In this document: in pieces, positions 52,838-60,370 of the stretch | Layout of the letters: the number at the start of each line of letters is the position of its first letter | How positions within the stretch are numbered: position 1 is the stretch's first letter | Virus record (IMG/VR): IMGVR_UViG_3300032116_000104 | Coordinates: 20,373-84,372 of that record | Length of the DNA: 64,000 nt | Source: a virus | Reading direction: 5' to 3' (one strand) | Program-made: the position numbers and the translations under genes | Notes under the pieces: model-generated | The model's database searches: none | What the model was told of the DNA's origin: nothing | The model's input: the letters and a program-made list of their open reading frames with translations, nothing else

Positions 52838-52944
52838 TGTACGAGTTTCTTGGCGAGCCACTCCCCGAGAAACGAAAGAAAGACCCCTACTTCAATCAGC
52901 GACAAAGCAAGAAAATGCGCAAAAAGCGCAGGAAATATCGTTAG
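52837..52944 (+). CDS. Very small basic protein
   Basis: 35 residues, starting with an ATG that overlaps the previous stop (TGATG). MYEFLGEPLPEKRKKDPYFN followed by a Lys/Arg-rich tail. Coupled translation and a sensible stop support it. It converges with the leftward gene 52941-53108, overlapping by 4 nt. No function can be given. Confidence 0.5.
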   Translation: MYEFLGEPLPEKRKKDPYFNQRQSKKMRKKRRKYR

Positions 52945-53108
52945 TCTTTGTCTTTACTGAGAGCCACGCCCACAAGGTGGATAGCCAGCGCAATGCCGCT
53001 AATCCATAGGGCCTGGTTTCTTGTATCCCCAGAAAGGGTAATCAGCACTAGGGCAGTGCCAGCCAGCGTCCACGCAAGGGCGTGGAATTCCTTAACAAAC
53101 TTGAACAT
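52941..53108 (-). CDS. Small two-helix membrane protein (holin candidate)
   Basis: 55 residues: basic N-terminus FKFVKEFHALAW, a first hydrophobic helix (LAGTALVLITLSG), a short loop, a second (ALWISGIALAIHLVGVAL) and a charged end SKDKD. GAGGTG lies about 9 nt upstream of the ATG. It lies between endolysin and the lectin gene and is the right size for a class II-type holin. It starts 15 nt after the lectin stop on the same strand, so it may be co-transcribed with the lectin. Confidence 0.65.
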   Translation of the reverse strand: MFKFVKEFHALAWTLAGTALVLITLSGDTRNQALWISGIALAIHLVGVALSKDKD

Positions 53109-53123
53109 GTTCTTCACACCTCA

Positions 53124-54515
53124 TTATTTTCTTTTCCCACCAGAGCCACTGGATGCATTAGATGCAGCAGTGGGCAATGAAGATAGTACAGCACCAGCAG
53201 CGACCACAGCCCTACGAGTACCAACAGACACAGCCGAACCGACTGGAACGTAGTTGTCAAACTTTCCTCCGTAGACATTCACTTCATCCTCAAAGGCCTC
53301 CTTGATTTCTTCTGGGGCATTTTGGACAGCCGCGACTATTTGCGCAGCCTCTTCCTCTGTAATTTCATCCGTGTCAATCGCGTCAAATACTTCTGCGGCT
53401 TCATCTGGGCTCAGGGACACCAGCGCAGTGGCAGACACCGCGACACTCAACGCTTCCTCTGGAGAGATGTTTTCAGTAATTTCTGGAATGGTGGTTTCTG
53501 TAATTGTTGTTGTTGTCTCTGGAGCAGTGGTCGTAGTTGGGGGAATAGTCGTCTCTGGAACGGTTGTCGTCACAGGAGGAACCGTTGTGGTTGGGGGTAG
53601 GGTGGTAGTTGGAGGAAGAGTCGTGGTTGGGGGAACGGTTGTAGTAGGCGGAATCGTCGTCGTTGTCGGGGGCAATGTCGTGGTGGGAACTGGCGCATAC
53701 AGGGCCAAAACATAGAGTTTCTTGTAAACCCCAGGGCATGGGTCACCAAAGACCCCGTTGTTCGCAAAAAGGTCAGCATTATTGTTTCCAATGATTGCGG
53801 ACGCAACTATTTCTTCGCTTGATTGTGCATTACATATACCAACGCTGTAGGAGCCAGACGCTCCGTTGGGGGAGCCATAACTGGCAAAAACTATTTCTGT
53901 AAACACATGACCCTCTGGCGCAGACAGATTTCCCATAGACCCTTCCGTGAGTTCAATCCATGCACTGTTCGGTGGTGGCGGCGGGAGAACGACTTCGTGA
54001 AAAAGTGAAGCATTGGTGAAGGACGGGCCGTAACAACCAGCCCAATAGAGACCATTATCGCTACCAGTGATAAAAACTGTCACGGTCTCATTAGGTTGCG
54101 TGGTCTCCACTGAATGGGAAAACGTCTGTGACTCCTCTGGGGCCAGAACCCATCCAGAATAAAAAGCCTCATTTGAGTCCTGCACTACGACCTGATAGGC
54201 ACCACGGGCCCACGGCTCCACGCCATCCTTGACTGTGTAACTGAAGGTAACAATTCCTGGTGTGCTTATTGTCACACTCTGGGAAACCGTGTTAGTCACG
54301 TAAGAAAACTTGAGAGCGTTCTGCTCCCAGCCACCTATGGAGGGAACTCCACCAATGCAAGATGCGTTGTTTCCTCCGCTCCAGCCTCCGCCTCCAGCGG
54401 TAAAACTTCCATTGACTAGAAGATTGGCCGCCGACACTTGAGTTGCGCAAAGCGTGAGAAAGCAAAACAGCGCAGGGAAAAATACAATCAGAAACCTAGT
54501 AAAGTTTTGGCGCAT
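53124..54515 (-). CDS. Secreted SUEL-type lectin with mucin-like linker
   Basis: 463 residues from ATG 54515 (GGGGGTG upstream). Residues 1-29 are a signal peptide ending VSA. Residues 30-175 form a CBM-like sandwich (NLLVNGSF start). Residues 185-275 match the galactose/rhamnose-binding SUEL lectin fold: AWIELTEGSMGNLSAPEGH, ASYGSPNGASGSYSVGIC, and the diagnostic FGDPCPGVYKKLYVLALY. Residues 277-347 are a Thr/Pro (TTTxPP) mucin-like linker. Residues 350-463 are a helical C-terminal domain of unknown family. It should be exported by the host Sec pathway and sit at or leave the cell surface, binding glycans. The opposite orientation and own promoter mark it as an accessory (moron) gene. Confidence 0.8.
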   Translation of the reverse strand: MRQNFTRFLIVFFPALFCFLTLCATQVSAANLLVNGSFTAGGGGWSGGNNASCIGGVPSIGGWEQNALKFSYVTNTVSQSVTISTPGIVTFSYTVKDGVEPWARGAYQVVVQDSNEAFYSGWVLAPEESQTFSHSVETTQPNETVTVFITGSDNGLYWAGCYGPSFTNASLFHEVVLPPPPPNSAWIELTEGSMGNLSAPEGHVFTEIVFASYGSPNGASGSYSVGICNAQSSEEIVASAIIGNNNADLFANNGVFGDPCPGVYKKLYVLALYAPVPTTTLPPTTTTIPPTTTVPPTTTLPPTTTLPPTTTVPPVTTTVPETTIPPTTTTAPETTTTITETTIPEITENISPEEALSVAVSATALVSLSPDEAAEVFDAIDTDEITEEEAAQIVAAVQNAPEEIKEAFEDEVNVYGGKFDNYVPVGSAVSVGTRRAVVAAGAVLSSLPTAASNASSGSGGKRK

Positions 54516-54532
54516 ACACACCCCCAGGGATA

Positions 54533-54541
54533 ATTCTACCA
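54533..54541 (-). promoter_or_regulatory. Extended -10 promoter of the lectin gene
   Basis: On the minus strand 54541-54533 reads TGGTAGAAT (TG-n-TAGAAT), 17 nt before ATG 54515. Confidence 0.5.
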
Positions 54542-54581
54542 TCCATTGTGCCTACTAATGACAGGGTGGCACTTGCCGTCG

Positions 54582-54590
54582 TGATAAAAT
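54582..54590 (+). promoter_or_regulatory. Extended -10 promoter for the membrane-protein genes
   Basis: TGATAAAAT (TG-n-TAAAAT) is 36 nt ahead of ATG 54627. A small AGCAG/CTGCT stem (from about 54595) lies at the expected start of the transcript. Confidence 0.45.
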
Positions 54591-54626
54591 CAATGAGCAG
54601 TAAAAACTGCTTCGTTACGGGTGGTG

Positions 54627-54812
54627 ATGGTGTTGACCGAGGGAATAGTGATTGCGGTAATCGCAGCAAGCGGCACAATTACCGCTGCTCTCATAAACAA
54701 GATGCGCAGAGAAAATAGAAGTGACCATGACCTTGTGGTTTCTTCACTTGACAGAATTGAGTCAAAAATTGACGAACACATCGCTGACCACGCCCGTGGT
54801 GAGTTTGAATAA
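54627..54812 (+). CDS. Single-TM coiled-coil membrane protein (DUF2746-type)
   Basis: 61 residues. An N-terminal TM (GIVIAVIAASGTITAALI) is followed by KMRRENRSDHDLVVSSLDRI and an acidic/basic heptad tail. The TM-plus-coil plan resembles small actinophage lysis-region proteins (I believe Pfam DUF2746). Probably inserted in the membrane with the coil in the cytoplasm. It may act with the next gene in lysis. Confidence 0.7.
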   Translation: MVLTEGIVIAVIAASGTITAALINKMRRENRSDHDLVVSSLDRIESKIDEHIADHARGEFE

Positions 54813-54834
54813 ATAACACACTTGGGGGTGTGAG

Positions 54835-55065
54835 ATGAAAACCATTACACTGAGAATCCTTGCCGTCTTTGCGGCGTCTGGTCTGAGCGTCGTCGGCGCT
54901 GGTGCGGTCGCTGGTGTTGAACTTTGGAAGGCTGTCCTCATGGCTGGTGTTGGCGGAGTCGCCACAGTCGTAGAGGGCCTGGCCCGCGCCTTCCTTGATG
55001 ATGGAAAACTTGACGTTGACGAAATCAACGAGGTCTTCAACAGGGTTGACAAGGGAGCCGAGTAA
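54835..55065 (+). CDS. Small holin-like membrane protein
   Basis: 76 residues. LRILAVFAASGLSVVGAGAV and WKAVLMAGVGGVATVVEGLA form two hydrophobic helices, then an acidic C-terminus with DDGKLDVDEINEVF. Size, topology and the neighbouring TM protein fit a phage holin. The preceding ATG is 23 nt after the DUF2746-like gene. Confidence 0.65.
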   Translation: MKTITLRILAVFAASGLSVVGAGAVAGVELWKAVLMAGVGGVATVVEGLARAFLDDGKLDVDEINEVFNRVDKGAE

Positions 55066-55158
55066 CTTCGTATAAAATAGGCTTAGCCACCGCCTCCTGT
55101 TTAGGGATATACTAAAAAACCTAAATCTAACTGAAGTTCGGTGGTGTAGGGTCTAGAC

Positions 55159-55494
55159 ATGGAAAACCCCAATGAGATGGTGTGGCACAACGACGGCCAT
55201 GTCGTCCACCTGAAGATTGACAGGACTGAACTCGTAGCCACCCATGTGGACTGCCCTAATATCGGGGACTGCACCTCTGAGGAGCACGGGTGCGTCGTTC
55301 AGTGGTTCGTGGACAGGTTCGGGATGGAGTGCAATGTCGGCACCTGCCCTGCATCAGAAGCCCTGACAATCTGCTGGACGCTCTCTGGGAGCAAGCGAGA
55401 CCTTGATGCCGCCCAGTTGTGGTTCATGCCCCTGACGGACGAAGTTTTTAACGCTTGGTTTGTGGGGCGGAATTCTGCTGAGCCTGCATCTTAA
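55159..55494 (+). CDS. Hypothetical Cys-containing protein
   Basis: 111 residues. HVDCPNIGDCTSEEHGCVVQ, then MECNVGTCPASEALTICWTL place six Cys within 60 residues, which suggests a zinc or disulfide site. The last 40 residues are ordinary. It converges with the leftward regulator gene, overlapping by 47 nt at the 3' ends. No family was recognised. Confidence 0.7.
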   Translation: MENPNEMVWHNDGHVVHLKIDRTELVATHVDCPNIGDCTSEEHGCVVQWFVDRFGMECNVGTCPASEALTICWTLSGSKRDLDAAQLWFMPLTDEVFNAWFVGRNSAEPAS

Positions 55495-55774
55495 TGACTT
55501 GATTCCTGGCAGCAAAATCATAAACCTGCTGGACGCCCTTAGGCGTAATCTTCCAAGAATCACTAGACACTTGTTCTAGTGAGCCATTGCTGATGAGTGT
55601 CTTGATGCTCTGCTTGATTGACCAAGCATCATCAAATCGGTAACTGAACTTCCTGACATCTTCAATGCCGAAGGCTTCACGCTTGAACTTGGCGTAGGAA
55701 AGCAGTACATACGACCTGCTGCCATACCTAAAGTTTGGTTGTGGCAATGCTGGCTTCTTGATTGCTTTCATCAC
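55448..55774 (-). CDS. Winged-helix DNA-binding protein
   Basis: 108 residues. FGIEDVRKFSYRFDDAWSIK, then LISNGSLEQVSSDSWKITPK is a helix-turn-helix followed by a wing with TPKGVQQVY, typical of small wHTH regulators. It lies 14 nt after the next leftward regulator, so the two form an operon. It probably controls phage transcription; the target is unknown. Confidence 0.75.
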   Translation of the reverse strand: MMKAIKKPALPQPNFRYGSRSYVLLSYAKFKREAFGIEDVRKFSYRFDDAWSIKQSIKTLISNGSLEQVSSDSWKITPKGVQQVYDFAARNQVIKMQAQQNSAPQTKR

Positions 55775-55788
55775 GAGATAAAGGCTAT

Positions 55789-56214
55789 CTAGAAGGGTTC
55801 TTCTTCGCTACTTTCTAGGATATTTAGTAGTGTGATAATGGTCTCAAGCCTCTGTATATCAGGGTGATTTTTGATTATTTCTTTATTGAAACTATAGACA
55901 TTTTTGCGGTCGTGTTTTGTCTTTGTAATCAGACCTTCTGTCATTAGGGATTTGAGCGTTCTCTCAATCATGTTCTCGCTCAGATTGAGGTAAACCGCCA
56001 AAGAACGCACGGTCATCGTGGGGTCGCCCATCAATGTGTAAAGAACCCTGCCAGCCGTGGAGAACAGTTGCACCTCTCCACCAGATGAGTAGTGCAGGAG
56101 TTTCTGCTGGTCCAGCATCATCATGACCTTTTCCAGTTCCCCTGGCTTGTTCTGGAATACGCCGAGGGATGAAAGCGCCTTCTTGACTTCAGAAGATTTA
56201 TTGTCATTCTTCAC
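55789..56214 (-). CDS. Winged-helix regulator
   Basis: 141 residues from GTG with a perfect GGAGGA 7 nt upstream (a longer frame to 56406 would run through the divergent gene). FSTAGRVLYTLMGDPTMTVR, YLNLSENMIERTLKSLMTEG and LITKTKHDRKNVYSFN are a MarR/IclR-type winged helix. It is divergent to 56305, and the 90-nt gap between them is the natural place for its operator. Confidence 0.8.
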   Translation of the reverse strand: MKNDNKSSEVKKALSSLGVFQNKPGELEKVMMMLDQQKLLHYSSGGEVQLFSTAGRVLYTLMGDPTMTVRSLAVYLNLSENMIERTLKSLMTEGLITKTKHDRKNVYSFNKEIIKNHPDIQRLETIITLLNILESSEEEPF

Positions 56215-56304
56215 AGGCGTTCCTCCATAGGCGCACACGGTGACACTAGCATGCTTGCGCCCTGTGGATAGTGTGTGTATCCTCACGGCACACAAGGAGG
56301 ACAA
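56215..56304. promoter_or_regulatory. Divergent regulatory region
   Basis: 90 nt between the leftward winged-helix gene and the rightward 84-residue gene. It holds both SD sites (GGAGGA leftward, AGGAGG rightward) and alternating GTG/CAC runs (GTGTGTGTATCC, CACACGGTGACAC). No clear consensus promoter was found, but autoregulation here is plausible. Confidence 0.35.
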
Positions 56305-56559
56305 ATGCTGAAAGACAAGTTGATAGGACTCAATGACCAGCCTCAGGTTAAAAAGGGCTGTGTTGTGGGAAATATGATGAAAACACTTGACGAAGAGACC
56401 AAGCAAGCCTTTATTCAGGTTATGCGAAGTGACATTCAGGCAACCCAGATAGTTCGTGTACTAAAGTCCGAGGGCCATCCAGTGAGTGATACCACTCTCA
56501 GGCGGGTACGCCAGAATTGTTTTAACTCCGAGAATGGATGTGAGTGCATCAATGGCTGA
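56305..56559 (+). CDS. Small HTH-like protein
   Basis: 84 residues with AGGAGG 6 nt upstream. LDEETKQAFIQVMRSDIQAT and VRVLKSEGHPVSDTTLRRVR look like a compact helix-turn-helix that begins with a resolvase-type helix. It overlaps the phosphoesterase by 8 nt. I suspect a phage DNA-binding protein, but no domain name can be given. Confidence 0.65.
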   Translation: MLKDKLIGLNDQPQVKKGCVVGNMMKTLDEETKQAFIQVMRSDIQATQIVRVLKSEGHPVSDTTLRRVRQNCFNSENGCECING

Positions 56560-57739
56560 GAACCTGAAGGGGAAGTTCACTTCCCTGTCTGAAGAAAAAA
56601 AGAAAGAGCAGTCCAAGAAGGACGTGCTCGGCGGTATTGCCGAGATGCTCGCTCGCAAGAACATCTCCCTTGATGAGATTGGCGACATCAAGAGGGTGTC
56701 GGTCTACCAGTCCATCATCAAGAACGACCTCGGGGAGGCAGAGGTCCAAGACCTCACCGCAATCCAGTTTTCTCCCAAATGGGAGTCTGGTCCAGAGTGG
56801 CCCGTCGTCCAACAGGGCAAGCCCGTACAACTACCAAAGTCAACGACAAAACCAGTCAAGAAGACAGGTTACAAAACCTGCGTTATCGTCCCTGATATAC
56901 AGATTGGTTACTACCGTAACTTTGATGGAACCCTGGAGCCGACCCACGACGAGTCCGCTATTGACATCTGCTTGGCGATGATTCGTGACCTCAAGCCAGA
57001 GGTGATTGCCTGCGTCGGTGACAACCTTGACCTCCCAGAGATGGGCAAGTACATCACCTACCCAGCCTACGCCCAGACCACCCAGGCTTCCATTGACCGA
57101 GCCACCCTGTTCTGTGCCCAGATGCGGGAAGCCGCCCCTCACGCAAAGATTGTGTGGCTGGCTGGTAACCACGAGGAGCGCATGCCCAAGTACCTGGTCC
57201 AGAACGCCACGGCGGCCTATGGACTCAGGAAGGGCAATGCCCCAGAATCCTGGCCAGTGCTATCAGTTCCCTATCTCTGCCGAATGGACGAATTTGGCGT
57301 GGAATACAAGCCTGGATACCCAGCGGCGGATTTCTGGATTAACAAGAAACTGAAAATCATCCACGGCGACCGCGTGAAGTCTTCTGGGTCAACCGCCCAT
57401 GTATATCTCAATGCCGAGAAGGTGTCGGTTATCTACGGGCACATCCACCGCATTGAGACCGCCTTCAAGACCCGCGAGGACTACGAGGGACCAAAGACCG
57501 TCATGGCAGCATCCCCAGGGTGTCTCGCCCGTATTGACGGTGCTATCCCATCCACGAAGGGTGGCGTAGACCTTGACGGGCGCCCACTCACCAGACACGA
57601 GAACTGGCAGCAAGGCGTGGGAGTAGTCACCTTTGAGGACACAGGAGAGCATAAGTTCTCCTACGAGGTGGCTGTCATCTATGACGGTTGGACCATGTTC
57701 CGTGGTCACGAGTACGGGTCCAAAAAGCCGAAGAAGTGA
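56552..57739 (+). CDS. Calcineurin-like metallophosphoesterase
   Basis: 395 residues from ATG 56552. The N-terminal 110 residues are helical and charged. The metal-site motifs are in order: PDIQIGYY, GDNLDLPE, GNHEER, IHGDRV and YGHIHR, with a substitution of His by Gln in the first (DxQ not DxH). The family hydrolyses phosphoesters of nucleotides, DNA or RNA. It overlaps the Ntn-hydrolase gene by four bases. Confidence 0.9.
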   Translation: MAENLKGKFTSLSEEKKKEQSKKDVLGGIAEMLARKNISLDEIGDIKRVSVYQSIIKNDLGEAEVQDLTAIQFSPKWESGPEWPVVQQGKPVQLPKSTTKPVKKTGYKTCVIVPDIQIGYYRNFDGTLEPTHDESAIDICLAMIRDLKPEVIACVGDNLDLPEMGKYITYPAYAQTTQASIDRATLFCAQMREAAPHAKIVWLAGNHEERMPKYLVQNATAAYGLRKGNAPESWPVLSVPYLCRMDEFGVEYKPGYPAADFWINKKLKIIHGDRVKSSGSTAHVYLNAEKVSVIYGHIHRIETAFKTREDYEGPKTVMAASPGCLARIDGAIPSTKGGVDLDGRPLTRHENWQQGVGVVTFEDTGEHKFSYEVAVIYDGWTMFRGHEYGSKKPKK

Positions 57740-58410
57740 CAACGCTCGTCGGTATCCAAGGCGACGGATATGCCGTCGTGGGAGCCGATACCCAAATCAC
57801 CTCTTTTGACAATTCGGGCAACCCTTACCAGATATCCAATCTCGCCTCTGGTTCTGCGAAGATAGCAACCAATGGGAAGTACATCCTGGGGGCGGCGGGA
57901 GACATGCGGGCAATCAATCTGCTTCACCATGCCTTTGCTCCCCCTGCCCCACCCCAGGAGGCAAGAGGAAAGAAACTTGACTCCTTCATTACTGCTAAAT
58001 TTATCCCAGCACTAACCGAGTGCTTTGATACTTACGGGTATTCCGTCCCTGATGGGAAGGACAATAAGGACCACTCCAGCGAGCAAAACTCCACAATCAT
58101 CGTGGTCGTTAATGCGACTATCTACCTGATAGAGAATGACTACTCCTGGACCTCCGAGGCCAGTGGAATGTATGCGGCTGGCTCTGGCGCCCCCTATGCA
58201 CTGGGGGCACTGAGCGTCCTGTCCCCCAAGAAGGGCATGAATCTCCAACAGGCCAAGGCGGCGCTTCTTAAAGCCCTCTGGACGGCAGCCAAGTTGGACC
58301 CAAACACGGGGAGCCCTTTCCATACCCTCTCCCAGGAGACTGGCACCACGGAGAAGGTCGTCCCCATCAAGTCTGCCCCAGCAAGACCGAAGACTACGAG
58401 GAAGAAGTGA
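57736..58410 (+). CDS. Proteasome/HslV-like Ntn hydrolase
   Basis: 224 residues from GTG 57736, overlapping the previous stop (GTGA). The first residues are M-T-T-L-V-G-I: after Met removal Thr is N-terminal, as the nucleophile of proteasome beta subunits and HslV. GADTQIT places Asp at mature residue 17, and SGSAKIATNGKYILGAAGD supplies the Lys (mature 41, with an ~8-residue insert relative to Lys33). HslV-like peptidases need an AAA+ partner; none is visible here. The C-terminus has low-complexity Pro/Lys residues. A longer start (57688) would mask the nucleophile, so it is rejected. Confidence 0.8.
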   Translation: MTTLVGIQGDGYAVVGADTQITSFDNSGNPYQISNLASGSAKIATNGKYILGAAGDMRAINLLHHAFAPPAPPQEARGKKLDSFITAKFIPALTECFDTYGYSVPDGKDNKDHSSEQNSTIIVVVNATIYLIENDYSWTSEASGMYAAGSGAPYALGALSVLSPKKGMNLQQAKAALLKALWTAAKLDPNTGSPFHTLSQETGTTEKVVPIKSAPARPKTTRKK

Positions 58411-58503
58411 TGGGCGCGCTTAGTTCTTTCAATGTTTCTGAATCCCGTGTCATTCCCATAGAGGGAGAGAACACCATAGGGAGACAAAGACCCTGGGGGG
58501 AAG

Positions 58504-58836
58504 ATGTCAGATAAAGATACCCAGAAGAAAGTTCCCCAACCAGATAAATCTATTGATATACCAGATTCAAACTGGTTTGACTATGCAGCATGCAAGGGAC
58601 TGACCCAACTCATGTTCCCCAAGGAACACAAGGATATTACCTACATCGCACAGGCAAGAGCCATCTGTAGGGAGTGCCCAGTAAAGCCTCAGTGCCTGGA
58701 GTATGCCCTGGAGTTCCCACCTGCTGACATGCATGGGGTATGGGCTGGACTGACTAGCAGACAGTTGGCTGCGGAGCAAAGACGCAGGGGAGTAAAGCCG
58801 ATTAGACCGACGCTCAGCCAAATGTGGGGGGACTAG
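58504..58836 (+). CDS. WhiB-family Fe-S transcription regulator
   Basis: 110 residues with GGGGGGAAG upstream. Four cysteines in the WhiB pattern: AACKG, then ICRECPVKPQC, with GVWAGLTSRQ after the last Cys. WhiB proteins are confined to actinobacteria and their phages, bind 4Fe-4S clusters and act with sigma factors. It is rightward but converges on the leftward early operon, overlapping it by 4 nt. Confidence 0.93.
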   Translation: MSDKDTQKKVPQPDKSIDIPDSNWFDYAACKGLTQLMFPKEHKDITYIAQARAICRECPVKPQCLEYALEFPPADMHGVWAGLTSRQLAAEQRRRGVKPIRPTLSQMWGD

Positions 58837-59174
58837 GCGATACGGAAAGAGCAGGTCTGGCAGAACTCAGCACCATCAAAGGTGATGATTTTCATGTCGC
58901 ACTGTTCTCTTCCGCAGGGCATTATCACCCTTTCCCCCAAAAGATATTCCCTGAGGTACTGGTCAGGGGTGGGCTTTGGATGGGGTGCGGGGGCTGGGGG
59001 GAGAGACTTCTCGGAACGGATGAACTCCCAGGCGGTATAGGTGAGAAAGGCGGAAAGGGTCATGCCTTCTCGCTTGGCAGCGTCTATCAGGGCGTTTTTA
59101 TCGTGACCAGTCACCTTGATGGAGATGACATGCTCTGCCTTGGGGTTTCTTGCCCTAGTCGGTTTCCGTCCCAT
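58833..59174 (-). CDS. Ribbon-helix-helix-like protein with C-terminal Cys pairs
   Basis: 113 residues. The N-terminal 60 residues carry VISIKVTGHDKNALIDAAKR and GMTLSAFLTYTAWEFI, an RHH-type strand-helix-helix. The C-terminus has PCGREQCDMK and EFCQTCSF, a possible zinc site. Last gene of the leftward early operon. Its start overlaps the next RHH protein by 20 nt. Confidence 0.75.
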   Translation of the reverse strand: MGRKPTRARNPKAEHVISIKVTGHDKNALIDAAKREGMTLSAFLTYTAWEFIRSEKSLPPAPAPHPKPTPDQYLREYLLGERVIMPCGREQCDMKIITFDGAEFCQTCSFRIA

Positions 59175-59331
59175 CGCGCTCCACCAGTGTTATCAGGTAC
59201 TCCGTAAGGGTCATCCCTACGGCGTCTGCCTGAAACATTAGCCGACGCTTGAAGTCTGCGCTGACTCGGAGGGTCAGGGTGGTGGAGTCTTTGGTGGGAG
59301 AGACTGGGGGTCTGCCGACATTGCGCTTCAC
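59155..59331 (-). CDS. Small ribbon-helix-helix protein
   Basis: 58 residues from GTG 59331 overlapping the upstream stop (GTGA) with GGAG 5 nt upstream. TTLTLRVSADFKRRLMFQAD and GMTLTEYLITLVERDG make a classic strand plus two helices. Likely a phage repressor or DNA-binding protein. A longer frame to 59370 lacks an SD. Confidence 0.75.
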   Translation of the reverse strand: MKRNVGRPPVSPTKDSTTLTLRVSADFKRRLMFQADAVGMTLTEYLITLVERDGTETD

Positions 59332-59525
59332 TTGGTCTCCAATCCTCGGGATTCGCGGAACTCTCCGCACCAGTAGGAGTAGGAGACTATCTCAGCCTTG
59401 GGATAGCGGTGACAGACTCCGTGGTCTGCCTGGGGATTGGGGACGTAGAACCGACATCCGAGGCAGGATGGGAAGGTGGGCTGGAACTCAGGATTGGATG
59501 TTCCGAGGGTTGTGGTGACTGTCAT
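59328..59525 (-). CDS. Small Cys-rich protein
   Basis: 65 residues with AAGGAG 4 nt upstream. CLGCRFYVPNPQADHGVC HRYP and WCGEF hold four Cys in a pattern seen in small actinophage zinc-finger-like proteins. Its ATG overlaps the upstream stop (ATGA). Function unknown. Confidence 0.72.
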   Translation of the reverse strand: MTVTTTLGTSNPEFQPTFPSCLGCRFYVPNPQADHGVCHRYPKAEIVSYSYWCGEFRESRGLETK

Positions 59526-59989
59526 TCCGCTCCTTTTTCAGGAATCTCGTAGATTTGTTTTTGCATTTCGGTCACGACTTCCTCGTAGACCCGCATGAAC
59601 GCTTTCTGGTCTTCGTAGGTGTCCATACCCCAAGCAGAGTCACCCAACAATTGTATGGTCTTCTGGAGGGCCTCGGAAATGGGGGTCTTATTGATGGTCC
59701 CATTATTGACCCCTTTTATCAGCCCAACCATAGTTGCCCAAGCAACATAGGGTGAAGATTGTTGGGGAACTAAAGTGTGGAGATATTCGCGGCGAATCTC
59801 GGGGGGCTTTGGCATGTAGGTGGCTGTGGTGGCCAACCTGAGGAATGCCTTCTTGGCTCCATCGTAGGGGAGGTCGTGGAGGATGTCGTACCACGCCCTG
59901 AGGACATGCTTCCTATCCACATCAAGTAACTGCTTGTCAAAGGTTGCGAAGACTTGGAGGACAAGTTCTTCCAGTTCTGGTTTGGTCAC
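59522..59989 (-). CDS. Helicase-loader-like protein (replisome)
   Basis: 155 residues from GTG, overlapping upstream (GTGA). HVLRAWYDILHDLPYDGAKK with FLRLATTATYMPKPPEIRRE is the pattern of loader/organiser N-domains (G39P-type, Pfam PF11417). It may load or inhibit the replicative helicase. It follows a replication-initiation-like gene, which supports the role. Confidence 0.65.
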   Translation of the reverse strand: MTKPELEELVLQVFATFDKQLLDVDRKHVLRAWYDILHDLPYDGAKKAFLRLATTATYMPKPPEIRREYLHTLVPQQSSPYVAWATMVGLIKGVNNGTINKTPISEALQKTIQLLGDSAWGMDTYEDQKAFMRVYEEVVTEMQKQIYEIPEKGAE

Positions 59990-60363
59990 CAGGGCTCCTT
60001 CTCGTCTGACTGGGAGTCGTATACCCCCAGGAATCTCTCTACGTGTTCTGAGTCCCTGAGGATGAGTTCTATGTCGTCATAGCGCTTGTTCATCTTGTTC
60101 CTCCCCATGTGGAAGGGGGAGAGGGAGCAGCCTTCTATGGCTTGTTTACATTGCTCCACGCCATAGTCGTAAATTGCCGCGCCGATTGTTGCTGACCTCT
60201 TCTCATCAAGAATTGGTTTGCGCCGCGCGGACGACTTGAGAGTCCTGACCCAGAAGTCAAAGACCTCCTGCTTCTCCTCTCTTGAGACCTGTGCAGCCTT
60301 TTTGGACCTAGACAGAGACTTCTCAGACAGAGGACGACCTCGTTTCTTCGGTTCTTCCACCAC
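59986..60363 (-). CDS. Replication-initiation-like protein
   Basis: 125 residues from GTG 60363, with no SD. KRSATIGAAIYDYGVEQCKQ followed by AIEGCSLSPFHMGRNKMNKR and YDDIELILRDSEHVERFL is a domain found in phage replication initiators or organisers. A basic N-terminus (KKRGRPLSEKSLSRSKKA) could bind DNA. The promoter at 60371-60399 places the transcript start at the codon itself. It is the first gene of the leftward operon 60363-58833. Confidence 0.7.
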   Translation of the reverse strand: MVEEPKKRGRPLSEKSLSRSKKAAQVSREEKQEVFDFWVRTLKSSARRKPILDEKRSATIGAAIYDYGVEQCKQAIEGCSLSPFHMGRNKMNKRYDDIELILRDSEHVERFLGVYDSQSDEKEPW

Positions 60364-60370
60364 GGTCAGA

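Noticed and set aside
53473-53739. TTTxPP repeat region as a CRISPR-like array
   Set aside because: The repeats are short, without spacers, and translate in frame as a Thr/Pro linker.
56215-56406. Long version of the winged-helix regulator (start at 56406)
   Set aside because: It would overlap the divergent gene and ignores GGAGGA in front of GTG 56214.
57688-57735. Upstream start for the Ntn hydrolase
   Set aside because: It would add 16 residues before the nucleophilic Thr and overlap the phosphoesterase further; GTG 57736 fits the GTGA overlap pattern used all over this genome.
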